Assembly: GCA_022702705.1 (NCBI GenBank)
Contig: CM040428.1
Span: 113,168,022 to 113,232,021, forward strand
Direction: 5' to 3'
Length of the DNA: 64,000 bases
DNA from: Papilionanthe hookeriana x Papilionanthe teres
Taxonomy: Eukaryota; Streptophyta; Magnoliopsida; Asparagales; Orchidaceae
Every line of letters starts with the position of its first letter. Position 1 is the stretch's first letter. The notes below the pieces were generated by a model. The model was not told the origin of the DNA. It saw only the letters and a program-made list of their open reading frames with translations, and did not search any database. The position numbers and the translations under genes are program-made. This document shows, one piece after another, positions 47,235 to 57,828 of the stretch.

Positions 47235-48620
47235 CTTTAACCATTACTTGTCCCCAAGTATTCTTTTAATACTAAATAAAAGTTATGATTTATTGTGGTA
47301 AAATTTTAATTCAGAAATACTATAATTTTGATTTAAATAAAAATTTTAGCAAAAATTCTTAGAAAAATTTTCAAGTAATTAGATTAATTCTGCAGGTATA
47401 AGGCTAACTAGTCATCAAGTCTAAGATTTCTAGTCTTCTATTCATTTCAAGAATGACTATATGTTGCAATATCAATTCACTTAGAATATTCAAAAAATAA
47501 GAATTTCATGAGAATTCTATTAAGTAAAGAAACTAGTCATAAATATAAGTTCAGAAATGCTTTTAGTTTTCCCTTTAGGTTAATCCAAGTGAAGCCAATT
47601 TTTGATAAGGCATCTCCTCAAGCTTCTCCTCACTTACTTTTTCTTTTTAATTGTTTTTCAACCCTATTTTTTTTTCTTTTCTTTTTAGGGATTGTTTTTC
47701 AATCCTTTTTCTTTTTCAAGTGAGGATTACTAAATCTGGATATCCTCTTAATGATTTTGAACTTCACTCTTCTTTTCCTAAATTTGAAACTTTTAAAAAT
47801 TCTTTACCTTATATGTACTTCATAGTTTTTACATCATTGAATCTCAATCTTTTCTTTCTAAACTAAATTCCTAAGATTATTAATATTTCAAAATATAGTT
47901 TTGTTTACTTTAAATAGTTAACTATAGTCTTATCCTTTTATACTAAATATCCTATCCTACAAAAATTGATTTTCATTACTAAAAATATTTCTTTGAATTT
48001 TCTATAATATTTAGATAAAATCTAAACATGGTTATCTGAATTAAATTTTATTACAAAAATCATATTATAATTTTTAAAAATATGTTATTTGAGAACATAT
48101 AATAGTTAAGATTTTTCTTCCCTCCCCCAAACTTAAAGTTTTCTATAGTTGAAATAATACAGGGTAGAAAGAAAAATTCTAAATATATGAAATTCATACC
48201 TTTGCACTTTAGGCATTTTTGTATTTTTGAAATTTGCAGGTTCTTCTCAAAATATTCTTAACTTAAACTGACCTGTAATATTTAAAAACCTTTCTACACA
48301 CATAACAGTTTATAAAATTTACTGGGGTAATGAAATTTTAAAACAAGTATAATAAACTAAACATTTAACAAGAACAAATTAACTAACAACACAGGACATA
48401 TGCATTTCACAACACAGAACAACAATTTTACTATTTTAAATTAAAAAGTTCACAGTTACAATTACTATCACAAATATAACAATCATGTAGAAATGAAAAT
48501 GCAAACTGCCAAACTAAACACATATCTCAGAAACAAGCATACTCAACAGAATATAATAAAAATCAAAGTACAACAACAAAACTAAAACAAACAAATAAAT
48601 ACATCACATCACTATCACAA
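47235..48620 (-). other. 3' non-coding region of element 1, right arm
   Basis: AT-rich. In gene sense it has the purine-rich stretch with the hairpin (plus: 'ggattgtttttcaatcc', 47,689-47,705) and the GGGGGA polypurine-like tract at its end. No coding frame is credible; 47,508-47,723 and 47,651-47,866 are low-complexity shadows. Confidence 0.5.
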
Positions 48621-48623
48621 AGA

Positions 48624-49763
48624 TCAATCAAAATCCCATACAACATCCTCATCACCCTGGTCAGCAGGAGGATTGGGCTGATACTGAGTATACCATGGGC
48701 ATTCTAGAAAAATCACATCAGGCTCTCCTCTGTAGTACCTGGCCTGAGCATCATAATATGCCATCTCAAAATCAGAGAGCCTCTGAAAAAACTCAATATC
48801 ATGATCGTGTCTTCTCTTTAAACCTTCAATCCTATGATCAATTTTTTCCAATTTTCATCGAACTGCTCAAAACCTTTCCTCTGCAGGGTCATGGCATTCA
48901 TCAAATCATATAAGGTAGGGGGACTAGAGGCAGGAGGGTCATACCTAGTAGAAGGAATGTCTCTACTAGTAGAAGGTGCCTTGCTCCTACTCCCTGTTCT
49001 CCATTCCTCATGGGATTCATAAGTCTTTATATTTCCTTTACTAATGGGTTTCATCAGATACACCCATTCCTCATCATCTCTTGCTTCAACTCCAGATAAA
49101 TAAGGTCAGAATGCCCTAAATATCCACTTGTCTCACTGTTTGTAGTGGCCATAATGTTCTTGTACATGATTCTCCCTACATTAATGCTTATGTTGTTCTG
49201 AATACAGAAATTCAGAATAGCTCTATCTCTCGAGACTTCACTGTGATGGTAGGTGGGTAGCAGAGTCGAACAAATGAAATAATGTCATGCCTTAGCAGTG
49301 GCATTCATCATGGACAATGGAAAGTTAATCCGTTCACGATTTTTAATTTTCAAAACTCCTTTCCCATTAGTGAGAAAGTCAATAACATCGTTCAAGGGAC
49401 CTTCCATTGTTCCAAATGTTTCATACTCGCTAGAAAAATAATGTGAAGCTCGTAAAAAGTTTTAATACGATTAGCATTAAAGTCGACAGAGAATCCTCTT
49501 ACTTGGACTGGTTCATCCTTGAGTTGAGTAAGATTGGAGTAGAACTCCCTCACCACTTCGATAGCAGCTCTGTTGGTTGTGTAGCAAAAGTTCTCCCATC
49601 CTCTCTCCTTAATAACTCGTTCTACTTCTCCTCCAGGATTTTAGAAAACTCGATCTTGGATATACTTTTTACTTTGAAAGATCGAAGTATATCTCGATTG
49701 TGCTTTTGCATTTATGAATCGAGTCGCGTCATGTTTGAGTCTTCTCTTTTGTCTTGGAGCCAT
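48624..49763 (-). pseudogene. Putative plant transposon protein, frame 1 (right arm)
   Basis: It starts at the ATG complementary to 49,761-49,763 (MAPRQKRR), is broken in the middle, and resumes at 48,818-49,063 (MKPISKGNIKTYESHEEW...) and 48,624-48,851 (EKIDHRIEGLKRRHDHDIEF, ending acidic). It has the same architecture as frame 2: N-terminal MAPR, a PF20167-like middle with HHSEV/CIQN-type remnants (about 49,190-49,260), a variable Ser/Pro linker, coiled coil and acidic tail. It would belong to a second element of the same family lying in tandem with the A-B element and sharing LTR A. Confidence 0.6.
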
Positions 49764-51237
49764 TGTTCGATCTATCAAAATCATAAAAATTCAAACTAAT
49801 CTTCAAAATAATAATACAATAGCTTCTAAATGGGGTTTAAAGCAATCTAAAACAAGTTCCATGAATTCCTTCCAAGTCTTTTATTCACATTTTCAAATTT
49901 CCCAAAATTTCTTAATGTGGAAGAAATTCATGGTGGAAATAAAAATTTTTACATAGGAGTGAAGCTCTTACTAAGGGAAGATGAAATTCGGTGTTAGATT
50001 TTGTTGAAATTGCTCCAAATCCAAGATCTATCAAGCTCTAGGTCGACTTTTCGGTAAAAATGACAAAGAGGAAGATGAATGTCGGCATATTTTTAGGTTA
50101 AGTGTTTTGAAAAGGGGTCTCCTACAGAAATTGTTGGCGAATTTTAGATTTTAAATTTAATTTAAAAATATATATATATAATTTAGAGAGTAGCATTTGA
50201 TTTTGAAAATAACTTTTAAGTTTAAAAAATTTTAAGATATGAAATTAAACAGATCTCACATCCCAAATAGTTTATATAAACGAGCACCACATCAGAAACC
50301 GTGTATCTATCCCGAAAAATAGACACACTGTTTGATGATGGGGCTCGATTAAATAAACTAGAAGATTTGTGACATCCGTTTGGTCTGCGAACCAATTTTA
50401 TAAGCCGACAAATTCCCCTGCTTAATATAAAGGAATTAAGCAGGGTTTATATTACCTGAGTTCTTAAAGTTCCCTATAAGGGCAAGCCCCTATAGTTAAT
50501 TACATCTTAAATTTCCGAAGACACTTAAGAAAACTCTCAAGAATTTCAAATTTTAAGGTTTTCAAACAATTTGACTTTGAAAATTTCAATAGGGAATAGC
50601 TCAAATTTGGAACAGTTTATTTTAAGAATCCAAAGGAAGAGAAGTAGGGGATGTCACGGACTCGAAGTGAACTTCGGTGACTTCCCAACTATCCTATGGT
50701 TTGGCTTCAATTTGAGAGTTTTATTAATGTTATAATCATACCAATTTTAATTAATTAGAACTTATATTTATATGACATAATCATATAAATAACCTCGAAG
50801 ATGTGAGGGTTTATGTCGTACCAAACGACTACCTTAGAGTCCTAAGACCGGTTAGGGCTTAATTTGCATAACACAATTATGAAAATGCTTAACGGAAAGT
50901 TGAGGATTTATGTTGCACTAAGAAAACTACCTCGAAATCCTATGGCTTTGTTATTTAATTCTAAGAAAGGGTTTTGCTGACGTATACCTGAATTTTGCTG
51001 ATGACGATGGCCGTGCTGCCCACTATGCTCCAAGCTCCTTATCATTGCAGAGGTTTAGTTTTAGAATGTGACAATCAAGAGATGAGAGAAGTGTTTTGGT
51101 TTAGAAGAGTCTTAAAGTTCAGGTGTCTTAACATTTTGTTAGGGGAATCTTAAAGTTGGTTATAACAACACCGGTTAAGATCCCACGGTTCCATTATTCC
51201 AGCACCGTTGTTTTCATCTGATTCACTTAGTCCAAAT
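49764..51237 (-). other. Leader and upstream sequence of element 1, right arm
   Basis: No frame. It contains an alternating TA run (about 50,168-50,180) and, at about 50,100-50,140 in gene sense, 'ttcgccaacaatttctgtagg', which I cannot assign as a primer-binding site. This stretch ends where the repeat shared with 62,427-64,000 begins. Confidence 0.45.
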
Positions 51238-53000
51238 GAATTTGCTAAACTCAATTGAATGAGTTCCACACTTTCATTTAGACCGTGGGAAATCCCATTA
51301 GCAACACGTAGGTTACATCATCCGAGGTATTCCCGATCATCCAACGAGACGTTTTAATTTAGTTGTAGTTGTAGTTTTGTTGTTCTATTTGTGACTAAAT
51401 TTTGAGTTATTTTATCTTTTGAATGTTGTGGCGGTGAATTTTATCTTGTGTTGATTTTAATTTAGTTTTGGGTTCATTTTTGTGGCTATCCTAAAAGTTT
51501 CAGTTTTCATGCAGGGTGACATTGTTATTTAACATACAAGAGAAGTAAAGTACAGTGCAGGTAAATAAATCACAATAAAATAAAAGCGTACCTGATGGAT
51601 TTCTCGTCATTCCAAGCTGCACTTAAAACACATGTCAGAGCATTTAAATATTTGCAACAAATACCTAGGTAAAGCTAAGGGAAGGTTCTGGTTGTCTACC
51701 AATATCCTAATCCTATTGCTAGTCAATTCCTATGACGTCTAGGTTTTCATGTTTTATGGATGATTTTCTTCACCAAAGAACAATTAAGTTCAATTGTTCT
51801 TCTAAAACATCCCATCATATTAAGAAAGTGCTTAGGACGAGCCCTAAACATCTTTTCAGTACTTCTGGGATTATTTCGAGTCCAAATGAATTTTATTGTA
51901 TTAGTGAATTAATCATCCAAAAATTTAGTTAAGTTTTGTTTCTTGCTTAGTAAATTAGGATGTTTGATTATCCTGTAAGTAAGGTGACATTTCATTTGAT
52001 GCTTCATTTAAGGGTTATAATAATGAAAGTCTTTAGGGGCAAATTAGTTTGTTAAGGTATTTAATCATCCTTAATTAAAGCTGAATTGTTAACTTAAGAT
52101 CATTTAATATCAAAATTCAATTTAGTTTTCTTCTAAGTGTCTTAAACTACTCAGATTAAAAGGAATGTTTAAAGTATTTAATTTCATTAAATTCTGATGA
52201 TTTAAATTTGATTTGAATTAATCATATTAATTTAGGTTAATTTTAATGTTTAAGATGATTTAATTTATAATGTTTTAATCATGAATTGTTCTAGATTGAT
52301 CTTTGATGTTTTAAATTTTGATTTAGGTTTTAAACAATTTTTAGATTAATTTTAACATCTTGAGTTTGTTCCAATTTGGTTTTTTTTTTAAATAATTTCA
52401 AATTAGTTTTTGATATCTTTAAATTTATTTAATTTAATTGTTAAATCATTTAATATTTTAGGTTTTAATTTATTTAGCAAGTTGTTTCCCTTTTAATTAT
52501 TAATTTTGATCATCATGTCTTTAAAATTGATTAAGAGTTGAGTATTATTGGAGTCGTTCATTTAGGGATTTTAGATTAAATGATTACAATCTTCCTAAAT
52601 TATATCCCCATTTTAATAATCCAATTTTCAATTATTCTCCCAAAATTTAAATTATTTAATTAATTAAGGTTTCATTTTTGATTTGTTGAAAGTGATTAAT
52701 GGGTTTCTACCCCTTAACTACCTTAGTATCAATCATCTAATAAGCATATAAGATCAAATATTCCACCCTCCCTTTGGTTAAGCCTGAATTTTAGTTATGG
52801 TTAAAATTCTTTAATTATCATTATGCCCCTTTGGGCTTATTCATTTCATAACTCACTAAATTGAGCTTAAATGAAATTAAAATTTTTATGTCACTTCACT
52901 CACATGTCAATTAAGACATTAGAGGAGAAAAAGTGATTTTTCCAGTTTTAATTTATTTAAGTAATTATTTTTTGTAAAAAATAAGGATTTTCAATGAAAA
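51238..53000 (+). repeat. AT-rich dispersed repeat, copy near 51-53 kb
   Basis: This is colinear and in the same orientation with 62,427-64,000. Shared words include 'gaatttrctaaactc' at the start, 'gttttaatttagttgtagtt', 'ggtggcggtgaattttatctt', 'atcctaaaagt', 'cctaggtaaagctaaggga', 'cctatgacgt' and 'aatcatctaa'. Differences are numerous, so it is an old pair. It could be LTR or subterminal sequence of a large element; ends other than the left one at 51,238 / 62,427 are not seen. Confidence 0.7.
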
Positions 53001-53722
53001 TTCAACAATATGACCAAGGTAAGGTTTCTATTCTTAAGAAAATTATGGGATATTCCTACTAACCAGAGGATCACTTGGACCAATTTTGGTGATTTTTTGA
53101 ATTATATTATATTTATTATAATTATTTTGAGTCTTGGGGTATTAATTAATTATAAAATAAAATTAAAGTTGAAAAATAGATTTTGTATTTTTCTTAAGTC
53201 CCTCTAACCTCAAGGAAGTCAGAAAAACAAATTTTATAATTTTTTGATTTTTCTTTGATTTATTAAAATTATTTTAGTGGGAAGGTTTGAAAATTCATTT
53301 TTTAATATTTAAAAATTGTCTTAAGCCTTTAAAATTCAATATCTTAACCTAGAGACTTAGGAAAAATATTTGGTTAGTTCCTAAGTGATTAGGGGACCAA
53401 ATATGACATTTTTATGAATTTTAATATTTTTGTGATTTTTAATTTTTTAATCATTAAAATATTAAAAATATAGTTAAAAATGAAAGTTTTTAGAAAATTT
53501 CAATTTTAATTTTCTTAGACTCCTCTGATATCGGAGAGCCCATGAAACCAATTTGGTGAATTTTTGAAATGTATTTTGGGTTTTATGAATTTCTTAATTT
53601 TCAAAATAGTTATGTCACTTTATTAATTCATTTAATAGATTAAATTATTTCCAATTGACTTGAAATTTTTATGTGAGGTTCAAGTGATTTTTAATAGATT
53701 AAATTATTTTCTAATTGATAGT
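53001..53722. other. Outer end of right arm, AT-rich
   Basis: No gene. The last base with a left-arm partner is 53,722, where 'ctaattgatagt' matches base 1. Confidence 0.6.
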
Positions 53723-54300
53723 GGGAATTATTTTCAAGTGATTTTGATGTGTGATTATTCCTAATTAATTAAAATTTAGTTTTGAGTGTTTAGGCTAATT
53801 AGAGTTATTTTTAAAGAATTAAGTCAGACCATAATTTTCCTAAGGTCCTCTGGTCATAAGCTACCTCCCCTAATTTTCTTAGAATTTATTAAGCAACACG
53901 CTAATTACTAGAATTAAAACATCAAAACAGATACGTGAACATGGAAAATCAATAACTTGTCATAGAGAAGGCCTCTGGCCTTGGAAAATTCAGGGAACGT
54001 TCCCAAGACAGAGGCTACAAAATCCCTCTGGTCTCATGCCATGGTGAATTGTATGCATGAATGGAGAATTAAAATACTTGAAACAATGTTAAATTAATTA
54101 AAAATAAAATACCGAACAAAACAACTTAATTCTTTTTCAAATTAATCTCCTCTGTTCACTGAGCAAGAGGGTATTTTTATTTTATTTTTGTGATTTCTCT
54201 ATGAAAAGCTATGATTTTTTGAAGTTCAGGGCATTTAAATAAATCAAAAATACCCTATTTTTCTACTTATCCACGCGGCGCCGCGTCAACCTCAGCAGCT
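53723..54300. other. AT-rich sequence just outside the inverted repeat
   Basis: Low-complexity AT-rich DNA without frames or recognisable signals. A GC jump occurs at about 54,272. Confidence 0.5.
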
Positions 54301-55340
54301 CCGAACTTTCTACGCGGCGCGCCTCCATTTGACGATGCCTTCCACCTCAGCACCACGCGGCCCCGCGGTTCCACTCCATGCCTCCGTCCGACGCAATCTG
54401 GACCGCTCATTCGATACACACGCGGATGGACAGCATCTGCTTATCGTCTCTAGGCGTCCTAACCTGAGAGCTGTCCACACTAAAACCCTAAGATCTCCCT
54501 CATTTCTCCACCAAACTTCATGTTCTTGAACTCTATGGACTCGTCTCAACAAGACACACACATCTATATGGCTATGATGCTATGAAATGGGCTCAAACAA
54601 AATGAAGAATCAAAAGAGGCTCTCGGGAAGGAGGAGTTCCATAACTTGGCTCTGAGAAGTGAAGCTTCAATCAGAGGGGCTCGACACGTTCGTTGGAGTC
54701 TAAGGAAGCTAGGGATGAAACCTGGAGCTGTTGTGAAATGCCTAAACCTAATTTCCACCAAGGCTAATTTCAAAGCTTGACCGATAGGAAGAATGGCTGG
54801 CCTGGTGAGGGGGCTTTTGCTGGGGAACTTCTTCTGTTGGTCTGGTGAAGGTGTAGGGTCAATCAATTTGAAGATTGGCTCACTGTAGTGAAGTGTCCTG
54901 ATTTTGGGCTCAAAATTGAACTCAGAAATTGAGCTCACAGAGGGGGTTTTAGTGGCCGGATTTCGAGTGGGGATCAAGTGCTCTATGTTAGGAGAAGGGT
55001 GTGGAGTGATTTTGGCAGAGTTTTGGTAAGGTTTGTTTTCAGCACCTCCTTTGGCCGAGAGGGAGGTGAGTTTAAATAGGCATGGCCAAGGCTTATTTCA
55101 GGGAGGTTTGAAGGCTGGGATTTGCTGCCTAGGGGAGGAGAAGAACAGTCACAATGGCCATTTGGGTTGAGACAGCTCAGCCAATTCCTTTTAAATTTTT
55201 GAATCAAATTAAGACTCTCGGCCTGGTGGTTTCTGGCTACTGGAGTAGTGGTCCGGCCAGGGTCAAGTCACCATCTAACTCAGTGTGGTCAGGGCTTGAG
55301 GTTTGTGAATTCAATTGGGGTTTGACATGTGTAAAGGAGT
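54272..55340. other. GC-richer segment with unassigned frames
   Basis: GGCGCC-type clusters at 54,270-54,365 start a kilobase of higher complexity. The longest frame is 54,564-54,977 on the minus strand (137 residues, Ser/Pro-rich, no motif). Others are 54,310-54,561 and 54,983-55,207, both minus. They could be pieces of an untranslated LTR transcript or of a real gene. I recognise none of them and call no CDS. Confidence 0.35.
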
Positions 55341-57000
55341 AGATTTAAATGGCATAGGGTAAGGGCTCATTTTTTGGTCTAAATGAGTCAAGTCATGGAT
55401 TTGGGCTTGGTGCACCCATCAAGGGACTTTGGGTACTGTGGGGAGTCAGATGAGCCAGCTGGTTTTAAGGGGATAAGTCTCCATCCATTTTATTTAAATT
55501 AAATTTAGGTTAGGGTGAAGCATGGGTAAGGCTAATGACTTTTTAAGGGGTGATTAAAGGCTCTCCTTCTCTTGCCATAAATGGGTTGATGACAAGTCCA
55601 AGATTCTCATGGCTTCCATGTGGCTTGTGCATGGCTCTAAGGCTTGCTCATGTCTTAGGAATGACTTGACCTTATTTCATGGAAATGGGTTTTAGAATTT
55701 GCATTTATGGGTGATTTTGGCATGAGGCTTAATTTAGGATTATTTGATGATTGATTTAGGACTTAGGGGATGATATCATTTAAATGGATGATGATGAGAA
55801 TTTGTTATATGGGCTTTGGAATAAATTTTAGGCTTTTAAATTTGGTGAAAGATGGGATTTTAAAATGTTTTAAGGGGATGTGCCTTTAGGTTTTAAAATA
55901 AACTTTTGGATAAAAAATTTGGTAAAAAATTATGACAAATAAATGTTGCTTTTAGTTTAGGAATGTGTTATGAAAGTTTTAGAAAAGATTTGAGGTCATT
56001 TGGAGTTGAATTGGATTAATTTGGGCCTTTCAATATTAAGGTCAAAATGGGTCAAATTAGGCTAACTTGGGCTAAGGTTGGGCTAATGTTGGTTTTGATG
56101 TAAAATTAATGTTGTAAAATGTTTATGGAGGTGTAACAAAGAGTTTTTAATTTTGGTTGGGTCTTGATTTTGGGATTTGGGCTTGTTTGGGTTCATAATT
56201 GGTTTAGGCCAATTTAGGGAATTTTGGCTTAAGTTAAGCTTGGGTGAAGTTTGGGTTCAAATTTGGGGCAAATCAAGTTAGTGTTTTGTTTGTGGGGAAG
56301 TTAGGAAGGTTTTAGAAAAGATTTGGGGCTAATTGGAGTTGAGTTGGGTTGGTTTGGGGCAAGTTTAGCTCATGGGCCAAAATTGGGCTTTAAGCTTCAT
56401 ATTGAAATTGGATCCACATGTTGATAAAATTGGGTTTGGAATTGGTTTAAATTGATATTGAGGATATTTAATTGAAGTTTAGAATTGAATTGAATCAAAA
56501 TTGAGGTCAATTGGAGTTATTTGGTTGGACATTGGGTCCACTTAAGTTAAAAAAGGGTCAAATTGAGGGTTTTGGTAAAAGTGGGCTAAATTGATAAAAT
56601 TGGCCTATGGTGTAGTTGAACAAAATGAAAGTGGGAATATTTAGGGTTTTTTGAAATTTTCTGGGAATTTTTGGAATTTTTGGATTTTTTTTGCTAAAAG
56701 TGTATTTAGGGTATTTGGAGGTTATTTGGAGGGTATTAGGGTATTTGGGTGGGTTTAAGAGGTGAGAATTGTTTCAAAATATTTTTTTAGGATTTTTGGG
56801 AATTTTGGGTAAATTTTGGAAAATTTTGGAGAGTTTTGGGGTTGTAGGGGCAATTTGGGGTAGGTTTGGTGGGTTTAGGGTCTCGGGGGTCAAATAATTG
56901 AAATATAGGAAAAATGAAGATTGATTAGGTGTGAGTGAAATGAAACCATTTGGTTGAGCCATGAAGCCATATGAAGCTCACAAGAGCCATGAGAGGACTC
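55340..57000 (+). other. Strongly G/T-skewed stretch
   Basis: For about 1.7 kb the plus strand is very poor in C. It consists of words such as TTGGGCT, GGTTTGG, TTTAGGG and AAATTTGG (for example 56,040-56,400 and 56,640-56,900). There are no credible frames; the minus frame 56,774-56,962 is a Pro/Asn-rich shadow of the skew. It may be U3/LTR sequence of a large gypsy element. Confidence 0.5.
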
Positions 57001-57184
57001 ATTTTAGGCACTCAATATATTGCTCCTAACCCTCTTAGCCAGGGGCTTAGGGGTTAAGGTCCATTCATATGAATCACCTACATGAGTCAGGGAGTTGAGT
57101 TTGGTGAAAGTAGTTTTAGGGTTTAGAATGTGTGTGCGAGTGTGGTGTGTGCAAGCTTACCCTCACCAGGACCAGACCACCCAG

Positions 57185-57440
57185 GGTAATCCTAAGGTCA
57201 AAGAGTCCTATATGAACTCATCCTTTAAACCTCCACATTTGATCTTAACCCTCCAAGTGGCCTGGGGGTTTACAATCAAAATTATGGGGTTTGAAGTGAG
57301 CCAAGAAGTGTTTGAATTTCTAAGTGGTGGGTCCCATTTCTAGTCCTCTAGGATAGTCAAAGGGAAAACCTATGGCTAGATCCTAAGCACTAAGGAGAGA
57401 GAGATCAGACCTCACAAAAAATGAGGTCAACAAATGGACC
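57185..57440 (+). repeat. Gypsy leader segment, copy facing right
   Basis: This is an inverted copy of 62,190-62,426. It holds 'gaatttctaagtggtgggtccca' at about 57,314, 'aggatagtcaaagg' and the perfect hairpin stem GACCTCA / TGAGGTC with a 7-base loop (57,412-57,432). A related, more diverged copy opens the Tat-type remnant at 33,600-33,760. Confidence 0.75.
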
Positions 57441-57828
57441 CCCAATAGGTGTGGTGTGCTAACCAAGCACACCGCGCATATTGGCATTGACCGAAGAGGT
57501 CAACAAAGCCAACACAGATGTTCAAGTGACAAACTCATAACAAAATTTAGGAAATTTTCGCTGGGGAGTATCAGGTAAACCTTCAAGAATGAAGTTTCCA
57601 GAACTCTCGCTGGGGAAGAAGAAGTGAATTCCAAATCACAAGATCTGGAGAGGGATAGATTGGATTTTAGATCTGTTTCATTTTTATTTCAAGTTTAAAT
57701 TTTGAGTCTGAATTTTCGATTCGAGTTTCAATTTTGGTTGCAATTTGACTTAATCGAAATTTTGTTTTAAATTTAATTTGAGATTTAGATTTCAAGGTGA
57801 ATTTCGAAGAGATTTCGGATTTGAAATG
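57441..57828. other. Sequence between leader segment and hairpin array
   Basis: It contains two copies of 'ctcgctggggaag / ttcgctggggag' (about 57,547 and 57,606) and a T-rich stretch of TTGAATTT/TTTGATTC-type words at 57,665-57,820. No coding. Confidence 0.45.

Larger units (their letters stand above)
27845..53722 (-). repeat. Right arm of giant inverted repeat
   Basis: This is the partner of bases 1-25,075 in reverse orientation. Several frames are longer here than in the left arm (protease, RT, second RNase H, second plant-transposon-protein frame), but not all: the gag linker is more open in the left arm. The homology stops sharply at 53,722, after which the sequence has no counterpart in the left part of the window. 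Confidence 0.93.

Noticed and set aside
1..53722. One giant transposon with 25 kb terminal inverted repeats
   Set aside because: Each arm contains parts of several unrelated elements (gypsy, non-autonomous LTR, FAR1/Ulp1) that must have inserted before the inversion, so the symmetry is segmental or artefactual.
54564..54977. 137-residue minus-strand frame as a gene
   Set aside because: It has no motif, no neighbour support and a composition (Ser/Pro/Leu) expected from the local sequence. I listed the region but not a CDS.
56690..56885. Plant telomere repeat (TTTAGGG)
   Set aside because: Only isolated, imperfect copies occur, within generally G/T-rich sequence, not a tandem run.
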